Shown: positions 33,404-42,475, counted from the stretch's first letter. The stretch: DNA of 50,250 nucleotides from an uncultured Erysipelotrichaceae bacterium (GCA_902768335.1 CACXKR010000007.1:1-50250), one strand, 5' to 3'. Notes: generated by a model from the letters alone, not told the origin. Program-made: numbers and translations.

Positions 33404-33747
33404 TGAAAGAATTAACTTGTATCATTTGTCCACGTGGATGCCATCTTGTCGTGGATGATGAACTTAATGTTAGCGGTAACACCTGTCCTCGTGGTGCGGT
33501 GTATGCTAAACAAGAGCTAACTCACCCGACTAGAACACTAACTACCACAGTTAGAATTGTTTCGGAAAAGGAAGTGTCTTTACCAGTTAAATCTGATAAG
33601 CCTCTTCCAAAAGAAAAAATCTTTGATGCGATGGCTCTTATCAACAAGACATCCGTTAAAGCTCCTATTAAAATAGGAGATGTTGTTATAAAAAATATCT
33701 TTGGTTTAGATGTTAACATCGTCGCGACCAAGGATGTATCAAGGTAA
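33403..33747 (+). CDS. DUF1667 cysteine-rich protein
   Basis: A 114-residue protein. Cysteines at the N-terminus (TCIICPRGCHL near 5-14, then GNTCPRGAVY near 26) are spaced to hold a metal or Fe-S centre. The rest, ELTHPTRTLTTTVRI and SDKPLPKEKIFDAM, is the usual DUF1667 pattern. Members regularly accompany the two flavoproteins encoded just upstream, so it is likely the third subunit of that oxidoreductase. Function within the complex is unknown. Confidence 0.85.
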   Translation: MKELTCIICPRGCHLVVDDELNVSGNTCPRGAVYAKQELTHPTRTLTTTVRIVSEKEVSLPVKSDKPLPKEKIFDAMALINKTSVKAPIKIGDVVIKNIFGLDVNIVATKDVSR

Positions 33748-33751
33748 AAAT

Positions 33752-35428
33752 ATGGATAAAGTTAGAATCGTGTGTCTAGGTGGACTAGACGAATTTTACA
33801 AATCATGCACAGTCGTTGAAATCAATAACGATATTTTCGTCATTGAATGTGGTTTGAAATTCCCAGATATCACTAAGCCAGGAATCGATTACGTTATTCC
33901 TCGCACCGACTATTTAGTGGAGAATAAAGATAGGATAAAAGCTTACTTTTTAACCTTTGGACACGATTCGGTAATAGGTGGGCTTCCTTATGTAATTAAA
34001 AAGGCTCCCGCTCCAGTATATTGTTCAGACATTACCAAAGCCTTTTTGGAGATGTTTGCAAGGCACAACCGCTTAGATATATCTAATATAGATATAAAAG
34101 TGGTTGATACTAACGCTGACTTAAATATTGCAGGCCATAGCATTCATCTATTCTCAACCTGTTCAAATATTGCGAATAGCTTTGGATTATGTCTTGAAAG
34201 TGATCAAGGAAATATTGTCTATATTGGTAATAACGTCTTTGACAATAATAAAGATATCGGCTTTGGTCTAAATTTAAGAAGGATCGCTGAAATAACCGCT
34301 AAACAACAAACTTTAGTAATGCTTCAAGATTCAATCTATGCTGATCGAGCAGGTTACACCAATCCTAATTACCGCATCATGCCAGGCTTTTCAAAGATGG
34401 TAAAAGATGCGCAGGGCCGTGTCCTATTAGCATTAGAAGCCTTCGATGTTTATAACATTATCGCTTCGCTTAAAGAGGCAGTTAGATTAGGCCGCAAAAT
34501 CATCGTCTTCGATGAGTCGAGCCAAGATATCATTGATGTCTTAATAAACACGAAGTGTTTAGACTTAGGTCCTAAAGCATTTTTAGCAATGGGTGAAGTC
34601 AACCGTGCTAGAGCGAGTGAAGTACTAATTGTTTTGATTAGTTTTGGTCCAAAATTATTCCATAAACTTTCTCTTATTGGCGCTCATTTAAATGATGATC
34701 AAATCTTTAGACTTGGTGTAGATGATACCGTCATCATCGGTTCACACGCTGAAAACTCAGCTGAAATTGCTGAGACCAATGCTTTAAATGAACTTTATAA
34801 ATCCGGGGCTAAGATTAACGCAATAAGCGCTAAGACATTTATCAAAATGCATTCAAGTGAAGAAGATCTTAAGACAGCAATCTCGGTCTTCAATCCTCGC
34901 TATTACATTCCAATAATCGGAACATTAGTTAAATTATTTGCTAATGCAAAAGTCGCTCTAAATATGAAAAATAATCTAAATCATAATAGCGTCTTCGTAT
35001 TAGATAATGGCATGGTTGTTGAATTTGAAAATTATATGGCTAAGATTCTTCCAAATAAACTTATTGTTGGCAACATCTATGTCGATGGTAAAGGAGTAGG
35101 GGATATCGATGCTAAATCGTTAGTTGAAAGACAGCAATTCTCCGATGATGGCGTTATCATTTTAGCGGCGACCATCTCTAAAGCAAAACGCGAAATCGTT
35201 TTAGGACCAGATATTCAAACTAGAGGTCTAATATTTGTTAAAGAAAATGACGCTTTAATTAGAGAAATCGAGAAGATTTTCCTTCTTAATATTCGTCAAG
35301 AACTATCCAAAACAAATTATTCGCTTTCTTATATGGAACTTGCGATTAAAGAACAAGTTTTTAAAGCGGTAAGAAGAGCAATTCTAAAATCACCATCCAT
35401 CATTCCAATTATTGTCGAAATCGATTAA
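33752..35428 (+). CDS. RNase J-family protein with degenerate active site
   Basis: A 558-residue RNase J homologue (metallo-beta-lactamase plus beta-CASP and C-terminal domain). I chose ATG 33752, with AAGG at 33741-33744, 4 bases after the DUF1667 stop. The whole fold is recognisable: VIPRTDYLVENKDRIKAYFL, YSLSYMELAIKEQVFKAVRR, RPDIQTRG-like GPDIQTRGLIFV. But the metal-site motif, normally HGHEDH, reads FGHDSV (residues 69-74); the later His is Cys (C137), the TGDF Asp is Asn (IGNN, N160), the SGHA block reads MHSSEED, and the PVHGE His is Ile (IPIIG). It is therefore probably not a nuclease itself but a regulatory or structural paralogue like an extreme RNase J2. A catalytic RNase J must be encoded elsewhere. 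Confidence 0.82.
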   Translation: MDKVRIVCLGGLDEFYKSCTVVEINNDIFVIECGLKFPDITKPGIDYVIPRTDYLVENKDRIKAYFLTFGHDSVIGGLPYVIKKAPAPVYCSDITKAFLEMFARHNRLDISNIDIKVVDTNADLNIAGHSIHLFSTCSNIANSFGLCLESDQGNIVYIGNNVFDNNKDIGFGLNLRRIAEITAKQQTLVMLQDSIYADRAGYTNPNYRIMPGFSKMVKDAQGRVLLALEAFDVYNIIASLKEAVRLGRKIIVFDESSQDIIDVLINTKCLDLGPKAFLAMGEVNRARASEVLIVLISFGPKLFHKLSLIGAHLNDDQIFRLGVDDTVIIGSHAENSAEIAETNALNELYKSGAKINAISAKTFIKMHSSEEDLKTAISVFNPRYYIPIIGTLVKLFANAKVALNMKNNLNHNSVFVLDNGMVVEFENYMAKILPNKLIVGNIYVDGKGVGDIDAKSLVERQQFSDDGVIILAATISKAKREIVLGPDIQTRGLIFVKENDALIREIEKIFLLNIRQELSKTNYSLSYMELAIKEQVFKAVRRAILKSPSIIPIIVEID

Positions 35429-35446
35429 TAAGCGATTAATCGCTTA
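35429..35446. promoter_or_regulatory. 18-base perfect palindrome between RNase J-like gene and ftsK
   Basis: TAAGCGATTAATCGCTTA directly after the upstream stop codon. It is followed by a mixed A/T stretch without a clean T-run, so it is either a weak terminator or a regulator site about 40 bases upstream of the ftsK -10. Confidence 0.5.
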
Positions 35447-35483
35447 AAATTAGATTTATTATTTAATTAATTAAAAATACGTG

Positions 35484-35489
35484 TATAAT
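35484..35489 (+). promoter_or_regulatory. -10 element of ftsK/spoIIIE, leaderless
   Basis: Perfect TATAAT (35484-35489), 7 bases before ATG 35497. No ribosome-binding site in between and no clear -35. Confidence 0.65.
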
Positions 35490-35496
35490 TAAAGCT

Positions 35497-38019
35497 ATGA
35501 AAAAGCATATCGAAAGATCAACGGTTATCTCACTAGCAGGCATTGGCCTATCGCTTCTTTCGCTCGTCATTATTTTTTCGCAAAATACCGTATTTTCCTT
35601 TTTAACCACAATCATTGTTAGACCATTTGGATTCATTGGATTCTGGATCATCCTTCCTTTCCTTTTCATTCTTGGTCTATACATGCTTTTAAAGCAAAAA
35701 TTAGTTAAATTTAAACTCGGTTTATCCCTTTGGGGTGTTTTAATCATCATTTTCTCTCTTTTAATTCTTACTTCCTCTTGGGCTGAACAGAGTTTGGTTC
35801 CTGGCGGAGAACTCAACTTCGGGAACATGTCTCCAACATATGTTGAAGCTTTAGTCGAACTTGGTGATAATCCATATAACACCGCTTATGGTGGTGGTTT
35901 AGTCGGTTATTTTTTAGCTGCTATTTTATATTCAGCAATCACTAAAATCGGCGCTCAAATCGTTTGCTGGCTCCTTATTGTCACTGGTTTATGTTTAGTT
36001 TTTAATCATCAAATTAAGAAACTTTATCTTTTGATAAAAGGAAAGAAAAGTAGTGCAAAAAGTCAACAAGACGGTCTCGAACAAGAAGAAGATGTCTATT
36101 CAACTTCGATGGAAGAGATGAAAGAAGATGATGTAAATAAAAACATTGTTCCTCAAGAAGTCGCTCCTCAACCTATTAAAGAAAATCCAAACGATTTAGC
36201 GATGCGAAATTTCAACAATACTCATTCACTTAAAAAAGTTCAATTTTCTTTTGGTGAAGAAGTCGAGGATGACTTTATTGAAGCGCCACAATTCTCTTCA
36301 TCTGATTCATTTGGCTCACCTTCATTCACTGAAAGTGAAAATTCGCTTGGAGAAGATTTACTTAACGAAAGTGGTATCGAAGACAATATTCCTGAAAATG
36401 TTGACGAACTTCTTTCTAATAATGACGTTAATAATGAAGAAGTCGCTCCTCAAGAAGAGGCACCTATTGAAGTTGATAAATTACATAAACCTCAGCCTAA
36501 GGCTAACCCAATCAAAAACTATGTTTATCCGCCTTTAGATCTCCTTGATTATCACGAAGATAGTGAAGATGCTGATAAAAATACATTAGCTACTCAAACT
36601 ACGATCGAAAAGATTAATTTAACTTATCAACAACTCGGTGTTGGTGCGCAAGTTGTCGGTTATACCGTTGGTCCTAGCGTTACACGCTACGACGTCCAAC
36701 CTAACAGCAATGTTTCGGTTAACTATGTCCAAAGATATACCGACGATATTTCTATGCGTTTAAACGGCGTTCCAATGCGTTTTGAAAAGATCGTTGCTGG
36801 TAAATCCACTTGTGGTCTAGAAATTCCAAATACAGTTCGTACCCCTGTCGGCTTAAGAGAATCGATTGAAAAACTTCCACCAATCTCTCCTAAAACACTT
36901 CGTGTTATTCCTTTTGGTAAAAACATTTCTGGTGACTTATTAAGCGCGGATTTATCCGATTTCCCACATATGCTCGTCTCTGGAACGACTGGTTCAGGTA
37001 AAACAATTTTCATGCATTCGGTCATTCTCTCATTAATAATGAGAAATAAACCAGATGAGATTAAGATTGTTTTAATTGACCCTAAGAAAGTCGAAATGGC
37101 TTATTATGAGAAAATTCCTCATCTGCTATGTCCAAACATATCAGACGCCAAGAAGTCCTATGTTGCAATGACTAAATTAGTGGATGAAATGGAAAGAAGA
37201 TACAATTTATTCGCTGCTAATAGAGTTAGAGATATCAAAGGATTTAATGAACTTGCTAAAACTAAAGGCATTCAAACTCTTCCATATATTGTCGTTTTTA
37301 TCGATGAATATGCTGATTTAGTCGAAGAAGTTAAAGATATTAAAACCCCAGTTGTTAGAATCGCCCAAAAAGCTCGTGCGGCTGGTATTCATCTTGTCAT
37401 CGCTACCCAGCGTCCAAGCGTCAATGTTATCGATGGTGTTATTAAAGCCAACGTTTCAGTGCGTGTCGCTTTAATGGTTGCTTCGCAAGTCGACTCCATT
37501 TCCGTCATCGGTGAAGCTGGGGCAGAAAAACTTCTTGGTTATGGCGATATGATCGTTGATTGCTCTTTAATTTCACGTTCCATGAAACCACGTGTTCAAG
37601 GTTGCTTTGTCGATGTTAATGAAATCGTCCGTGTTTGTGATTTCTTAAGAAATCATTACCCAGAACAATATGATCCAGAATTCCTTGATTTAGAAGAGCA
37701 TAATGAACCTGCTAATGGTGGAGACGCTTCTCTTCCTCAAATTGATAAAGACATGGAAGAAGAAAAACTTTACGAGCTCATTAAAGAAAGCATCGTCGAA
37801 AGAGATTATTGCTCGATTTCCTATATTCAACGCACTTATGGCGTTGGTTTCCCAAAAGCCGGAAGACTCATGAATAAACTCATCAATGATGGCTATGTTG
37901 CTCGCAGCGGTGATGCTAGAGGTTCAAAAGTTTTAATGAAAGCTCCTAAAGAACAACAGATGGGAACTATCGAACAATCGACATTTGTTCCTGATGAAGG
38001 AGATAATTCGAAGCAATAA
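35497..38019 (+). CDS. ftsK: FtsK/SpoIIIE DNA translocase
   Basis: An 840-residue DNA pump that clears chromosomes from the division septum. Four membrane helices fill the first ~180 residues (VISLAGIGLSLLSLVIIFSQ first). A ~180-residue acidic linker follows, then the RecA-like motor from about 360: Walker A SGTTGSGKTIFMHS near 497, Walker B YIVVFIDEYADLVEE near 602, and ATQRPSVNVIDGVIKANV near 640. The C-terminal winged helix (gamma domain) that reads KOPS/SRS-type polar sequences is near 765-825 (CSISYIQRTYGVGFPKAGRL). Its mRNA appears leaderless. One base separates it from the pullulanase gene, with which it probably is co-transcribed. Confidence 0.94.
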   Translation: MKKHIERSTVISLAGIGLSLLSLVIIFSQNTVFSFLTTIIVRPFGFIGFWIILPFLFILGLYMLLKQKLVKFKLGLSLWGVLIIIFSLLILTSSWAEQSLVPGGELNFGNMSPTYVEALVELGDNPYNTAYGGGLVGYFLAAILYSAITKIGAQIVCWLLIVTGLCLVFNHQIKKLYLLIKGKKSSAKSQQDGLEQEEDVYSTSMEEMKEDDVNKNIVPQEVAPQPIKENPNDLAMRNFNNTHSLKKVQFSFGEEVEDDFIEAPQFSSSDSFGSPSFTESENSLGEDLLNESGIEDNIPENVDELLSNNDVNNEEVAPQEEAPIEVDKLHKPQPKANPIKNYVYPPLDLLDYHEDSEDADKNTLATQTTIEKINLTYQQLGVGAQVVGYTVGPSVTRYDVQPNSNVSVNYVQRYTDDISMRLNGVPMRFEKIVAGKSTCGLEIPNTVRTPVGLRESIEKLPPISPKTLRVIPFGKNISGDLLSADLSDFPHMLVSGTTGSGKTIFMHSVILSLIMRNKPDEIKIVLIDPKKVEMAYYEKIPHLLCPNISDAKKSYVAMTKLVDEMERRYNLFAANRVRDIKGFNELAKTKGIQTLPYIVVFIDEYADLVEEVKDIKTPVVRIAQKARAAGIHLVIATQRPSVNVIDGVIKANVSVRVALMVASQVDSISVIGEAGAEKLLGYGDMIVDCSLISRSMKPRVQGCFVDVNEIVRVCDFLRNHYPEQYDPEFLDLEEHNEPANGGDASLPQIDKDMEEEKLYELIKESIVERDYCSISYIQRTYGVGFPKAGRLMNKLINDGYVARSGDARGSKVLMKAPKEQQMGTIEQSTFVPDEGDNSKQ

Positions 38020-38020
38020 T

Positions 38021-40096
38021 ATGTCAATTTTAAAGGCAAAAATGATTTCCTGGAACGAGATCGAAGTGACCGCTTCGTCTTTTTCTATTCCGCCTAAATT
38101 TGACTTATTTTTAGATAACGAAGTTATTTTATATAACTTAATCATGGAGAAAGCTCCTAAATATATTTATCGTTTTAATTATTCTAAAGAAGTTTTAGGA
38201 CATCGTTTCTATTTAAAAAATAAAGATCAAGAAGTTATAGTCGATGTTTTAGGAGCGATCAATTTCCCAAATTTTGATTTTCATTACACTTATTTAGATA
38301 GCGATTTAGGCGCCACTTACGAAAAAGATTACACCAAATTTGTTTTATGGGCTCCTTTAGCAAGTGCAGTCTATCTTCGTATTAAAGGCGAAGAAGTTGC
38401 TTTAAAAAGAGAAGAACACGGTATTTACCGTGGAGTATATTATGGCGATTTAGATGGTGAACTTTACGATTATAGAATTATTCTTAACGATAAAGAAGTT
38501 ATCGCGACTGATCCATACGCCAAATCAACGAATACAAATTCGAAGAAAAGCGCTGTTATTAATCTAAATAAACTTGAAATGGATATGTTTGATGAGCGTC
38601 TTCCGAAGATGCAATCATATTTGGACGCAATCATATATGAACTACATGTCCGCGATATGACAATATCGGATCATTGCTCAATTAAAAATAAAGGCAAGTT
38701 TTTAGGCCTTACTGAGCGAGGAGCAACTTCAGATGGAGGAAATCCCGCTGGAATCGATTACATCGCTTCTTTAGGTGTAACTCATATTCAGTTATTACCA
38801 GTTTTAGATTTCGCTTCAGTCGATGACACTAAAAGTGAACAATATAACTGGGGCTATGACCCATTAAATTTCTTCGCCCTTGAAGGAAGTTATTCGTCTA
38901 ACCCTGAAGATCCTTATTCAAGAATGAAAGAATTTAAAAAAGTAGTGCAAAACTGCCACCGAATGGGAATAAGAGTAAATTTAGATGTAGTTTATAACCA
39001 TGTTTATCAACTAGATCTATTTTCACTTAACCGCATAACACCTAATTATTTCTTTAGATTTGAAGGCGGAAAGCTCGCTAATCACTCCGGATGCGGCAAT
39101 GATTTTGCTAGTGAACGCCCGATGGCAAGAAGAATTATTTTAGATTCTCTAAAATTCTTATTAAAAACCTATGATGTTGATGGCTTTAGATTCGACCTAA
39201 TGGGTTTAATCGATTTAGAGACGATTCAAATTGCCACTAAAGAGCTTCAAGAAATAAAAGGAGACTGCATGATATATGGTGAAGGTTGGAACATGTATCC
39301 AGTTTCAAGATTCACTAAAGAATTTGCAAATATGGATAATTATAAGAAGCTTCCAAATGTTGCATTCTTTAACGATCGTTACCGTAATATCATGAAAGGT
39401 TTAGGCGATAAATCCGAACTCAATGAATCAGGATTTTTAATGGGAAATCCAAATTTCATGTCGGGATTTAAATTTATTTACCGCGCAGGAACTTTGGAAG
39501 GAATTTATCCACCTTTATTTAGTGACTATAAGCAATCTCTCAACTATGTTGAGTGTCACGATAATTCAACAATTGGAGATGTTATTTTAGATACTTTAGA
39601 AAATGAAGATGATTTAGATAGATACATTAAATTATTTAATAAAGTCCTCCTTCTTTCTCCTGGGATAACCTTTATTCATATGGGCCAAGAATTCGGCCAA
39701 TCTAAATTTGGTCAATCAAATACTTATAATCTCGGTGATTACTATAACGCTTTTGATTATGAAGTCATGGATCAAAGGGTAGCATTGGTCGATTCATTTA
39801 GAAATTATGTTAAAATCCGTAAATCAATCCCTTTATTTAAAGAAACTAATACTGAAATAATCAATAATTGCATTAGTTTTGAAAACAATGATGAAGTGAT
39901 TGATATCACCCTTAATTATAGTGGTGTTTATCACGTAGTGATAAATATAGGTAACGAACCCTACAAATTTAATGAAGATAAATATGCGAAATATAATTTG
40001 TTTGGACCTTATAAAATTCGCGGTGAAAACGAACAAATTATTCTTAAAGAGCTCGGTTTAAGCGCGCATAAATGCTCAATTTTTAAAGAAATCTAA
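38021..40096 (+). CDS. pulA: Type I pullulanase, intracellular
   Basis: A 691-residue GH13 enzyme without signal peptide, so it acts in the cytoplasm on glycogen or imported branched dextrins. The type I pullulanase hallmark YNWGYDPLNFF is near residue 285; the barrel motifs are DVVYNHVYQLD near 323, DGFRFDLMGLID near 388 (nucleophile Asp), YGEGWN near 418 (acid/base Glu) and NYVECHDNSTIGD near 507. An N-terminal carbohydrate-binding-like region and a CBM48-type domain (YTKFVLWAPLASAVYLR) precede the barrel. I chose ATG 38021, one base after the ftsK stop; TTG or ATG starts at 37985 and 37994 would overlap ftsK. The AAGGAG at 37997-38002 is further than usual. It is paralogous to the truncated gene at 2-1390. 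Confidence 0.9.
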   Translation: MSILKAKMISWNEIEVTASSFSIPPKFDLFLDNEVILYNLIMEKAPKYIYRFNYSKEVLGHRFYLKNKDQEVIVDVLGAINFPNFDFHYTYLDSDLGATYEKDYTKFVLWAPLASAVYLRIKGEEVALKREEHGIYRGVYYGDLDGELYDYRIILNDKEVIATDPYAKSTNTNSKKSAVINLNKLEMDMFDERLPKMQSYLDAIIYELHVRDMTISDHCSIKNKGKFLGLTERGATSDGGNPAGIDYIASLGVTHIQLLPVLDFASVDDTKSEQYNWGYDPLNFFALEGSYSSNPEDPYSRMKEFKKVVQNCHRMGIRVNLDVVYNHVYQLDLFSLNRITPNYFFRFEGGKLANHSGCGNDFASERPMARRIILDSLKFLLKTYDVDGFRFDLMGLIDLETIQIATKELQEIKGDCMIYGEGWNMYPVSRFTKEFANMDNYKKLPNVAFFNDRYRNIMKGLGDKSELNESGFLMGNPNFMSGFKFIYRAGTLEGIYPPLFSDYKQSLNYVECHDNSTIGDVILDTLENEDDLDRYIKLFNKVLLLSPGITFIHMGQEFGQSKFGQSNTYNLGDYYNAFDYEVMDQRVALVDSFRNYVKIRKSIPLFKETNTEIINNCISFENNDEVIDITLNYSGVYHVVINIGNEPYKFNEDKYAKYNLFGPYKIRGENEQIILKELGLSAHKCSIFKEI

Positions 40097-40143
40097 CCCC
40101 TTTAGCAAACTACGGATGTCAGTTTGAGAAAGGAGGCTTAGTA

Positions 40144-40398
40144 ATGAATTTTGTCTCACTTATCGGTCGCATTCGTGGATATGTTAACGAAACGACAAGA
40201 CTAATTGAAGTCGCAAGACCAGAAATGAGCGATGATATTGAAAATTTGCTCATTCCTTGTAAATATTGGACAAAAGACGCCCATTGTTTACTTACCAAAA
40301 TAAAAGAAGGCACAATGCTCATTATTCGTGGTAGAATAGACAAGGACGACAAAGTCGGTATATTTATTATTGTCGAGCAAATTACAGTCGTTAAATAA
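40144..40398 (+). CDS. Small SSB-like OB-fold protein
   Basis: An 84-residue protein shaped like the core of a single-stranded DNA-binding protein: MNFVSLIGRIRGYVNE matches the first OB strands (usual MNxVxLxGRL), and WTKDAHCLLTKIKEGTMLII then RGRID matches the central WxxxAe..l.KG..v.V.GRL block. It lacks the acidic C-terminal tail of SSB that docks partners. A very strong AAAGGAGG lies 9 bases before the ATG, so it is well expressed. It is followed 7 bases later by plsC. A full-length ssb is expected elsewhere; this may be a specialised paralogue (ssbB- or PriB-like). Moderate confidence in function. Confidence 0.7.
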   Translation: MNFVSLIGRIRGYVNETTRLIEVARPEMSDDIENLLIPCKYWTKDAHCLLTKIKEGTMLIIRGRIDKDDKVGIFIIVEQITVVK

Positions 40399-40405
40399 TT
40401 AAAAT

Positions 40406-41230
40406 ATGAGAAAAATTCTAAGTTATCTAAGATTAGGTCTAACGGCAGGTGTACGTTTAATATATGTAAACCTACGATATTTTCGTCCATTTGCAAGACA
40501 TCCCGAAAAATATCCTTTTGAATATCGCTATAAAATAGTAAGAAAGACGGTTATTTACGTTTTAAAGCATTATCACGTTGACTACAAGATAGAGGGCTTT
40601 GAGAATTTTTTAGATCTGCATGGGAAATGTTTGGTCGTCTCAAACCATCATTCTGATGCAGATCCTTTAGTGATGATTGCTAATCATGAAAAACCAATTA
40701 CTTTTATTTCAAAGCAAGAAGCTTTTGACTTCCCAATTATCGGTAATGGCTTAAGAGCTCTCGAAGGTTTTTCACTCGATAGAGCGAACGTCATGAACCA
40801 AATTACTCAAATTAGAGATATCGTCGCTCATCTAAAAGATGAGAATAAACCAAATATCGTCGTTTATATCGAAGGAACAAGAAATAAAAATCCTGAAGGT
40901 GATTGCTTACCATTTCATGCGGGTACTTTAAAAATTTCCAAGATGGCAGGGGTCCCAATTGTCCCGATGACAATATACGGAACGAGTCGTATTCTTTCAT
41001 CGAAATCCTTCTTAAAACGCTATCCAGTGTTTTTAAACTATTTAAAACCAATCGATTATTCTAAATATGATAATTTCGATTCCAACACCGAAGCGGTTAA
41101 ACTAAAAGAGCTACTTGATAAAACCATAGACGAAACAAGAAAAAAAGACTTTGAATACGTCGTTAATCAGAGATTAAGTAGACGTCGTAAAGCCTTAGAA
41201 ACTATTATTGATATCAAAAAATCTTCTTAA
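40406..41230 (+). CDS. plsC: 1-acyl-sn-glycerol-3-phosphate acyltransferase
   Basis: A 274-residue membrane-associated enzyme of phosphatidic acid synthesis. The HX4D motif is SNHHSDADP near residue 79, the second block FISKQEAFDFPIIGNGLRAL near 100, and the EGTR block VVYIEGTRNKNPEGD near 150, then VPIVPMTIYGTS near 187. No good ribosome-binding site precedes ATG 40406, which is 7 bases after the SSB-like gene; coupling is likely. Its last 36 bases overlap the 3' end of the opposite-strand methyltransferase gene. Confidence 0.9.
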   Translation: MRKILSYLRLGLTAGVRLIYVNLRYFRPFARHPEKYPFEYRYKIVRKTVIYVLKHYHVDYKIEGFENFLDLHGKCLVVSNHHSDADPLVMIANHEKPITFISKQEAFDFPIIGNGLRALEGFSLDRANVMNQITQIRDIVAHLKDENKPNIVVYIEGTRNKNPEGDCLPFHAGTLKISKMAGVPIVPMTIYGTSRILSSKSFLKRYPVFLNYLKPIDYSKYDNFDSNTEAVKLKELLDKTIDETRKKDFEYVVNQRLSRRRKALETIIDIKKSS

Positions 41231-42475
41231 ACCTTTAGGGTAGAGGTTTTTTAAAGTTCCATTTACGTAATGGGCCACCCCGACATTCATTCCTAAATAA
41301 GAAACAAAATAGTAACCTTCCTTGAGGTTATTTTTTATTAATGATTCACCCGCTAAATATTTGATTAGTTCTTCTTTAGTTAAACCAATTGATCTAAGTG
41401 AATTTTCATAGTGAGAATAGTGGTGAGACGGAATAGTTTTATCACCGATTTTTGTTTCTAAAAATAGTCCTGGTCTTAATGCATGTTGAGTAAGTGATTG
41501 TGGAAGATTTTTATGAAGGCGGAAATAGGAGATTTGCGGCGTTTTTCCTTTCGACAATTCTTTCCTAGAGACAAAGAAATTTTCATCATAAGAAGTCTCT
41601 AATTTGCCTGGTTTTTTAATCTTTGCGATATAGTGTCCTTCACCGATGAATTTATGTGGGAATAAATGGATTGTTTCAGGATATTTTTCACTACGATAAA
41701 ACCCTTTAAAATCTTCAATATATTCGAGTTTTGCGGTAGTTTTTGATAATAAATATTCGATAACTTCTTCATCTTCTTCATATGAATATGAGCAAGTCGA
41801 ATACATGAGCGTTCCACCGGGTTTTAGCATGGAATAACACATCAAAATCAAATCCTTTTGAATCGCTGCATTTTTTAGGACTTTTTCATAGGTCCAATCG
41901 TTTTTCATTTCATCCATTTTTCTAAACATGCCAGAACCAGAACATGGCGCATCTAAAATGATTCCATCAAATTTCTCGAATAGCTGAGAATAGATTTGCT
42001 TAAAATCATATGAAGTAACAGCCACATTTCCTAAGCCCATTCTTTCAACATTTTGTAAAAGAATATTAGCCCTTGATTTCGATAGATCATTAGATACTAG
42101 TTGACCGCTATTTTTCATTAATAAAGAGGTCATGACACTTTTCCCTCCAGGAGCAGCACACAAATCTAATATCAATTGTTCAGGTTTGGGTTCTAAATAG
42201 TGAGCGACGAGCATCGCACTTGGGTCTTGAATATAGTACGCGCCGAGTTCGTGATAGACTAGTTTGCCGAGTTTATATTCATCTTGATCAAACAAATAAC
42301 CATTAGGAACGATTGGATGAGGTTTAACGTTAGGAAACAATTCTAAAAGCTTTGCTTTTGAAAGTTTATTATCGTTTAGATAAAAACCTTTATGCTCTTT
42401 TTCAGAAAATGAAGCAATAAGTTTATCAATTTCATCTTCTTTTAGATATTTCCTAAGATGCTCTTTGAAATCCAT
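41195..42475 (-). CDS. rsmF: rRNA (cytosine-5) methyltransferase, RsmF/NOL1-NOP2-sun family
   Basis: A 426-residue SAM-dependent methyltransferase. SAM-binding LILDLCAAPGGKSVMTSLL near residue 105; catalytic cysteines in DAPCSGSGMFRKM near 175 and MYSTCSYSYEEDEEV near 225. The C-terminal ~140 residues resemble the RsmF/YebU RNA-binding and PUA-like part (SYLGMNVGVAHYVNG). It should methylate 16S rRNA; which cytidine is not determinable here. The gene overlaps plsC tail to tail by 36 bases. Start ATG 42475 has only a poor -10 (TAGACT, 6 bases upstream on the minus strand) and no obvious ribosome-binding site. Confidence 0.88.
   Translation of the reverse strand: MDFKEHLRKYLKEDEIDKLIASFSEKEHKGFYLNDNKLSKAKLLELFPNVKPHPIVPNGYLFDQDEYKLGKLVYHELGAYYIQDPSAMLVAHYLEPKPEQLILDLCAAPGGKSVMTSLLMKNSGQLVSNDLSKSRANILLQNVERMGLGNVAVTSYDFKQIYSQLFEKFDGIILDAPCSGSGMFRKMDEMKNDWTYEKVLKNAAIQKDLILMCYSMLKPGGTLMYSTCSYSYEEDEEVIEYLLSKTTAKLEYIEDFKGFYRSEKYPETIHLFPHKFIGEGHYIAKIKKPGKLETSYDENFFVSRKELSKGKTPQISYFRLHKNLPQSLTQHALRPGLFLETKIGDKTIPSHHYSHYENSLRSIGLTKEELIKYLAGESLIKNNLKEGYYFVSYLGMNVGVAHYVNGTLKNLYPKGLRRFFDINNSF

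Noticed and set aside
37985-38020. Upstream TTG/ATG starts of the pullulanase inside ftsK
   Set aside because: They give a hydrophilic extension unlike the family and overlap ftsK; ATG 38021 follows its stop by one base. The AAGGAG placement leaves some doubt.
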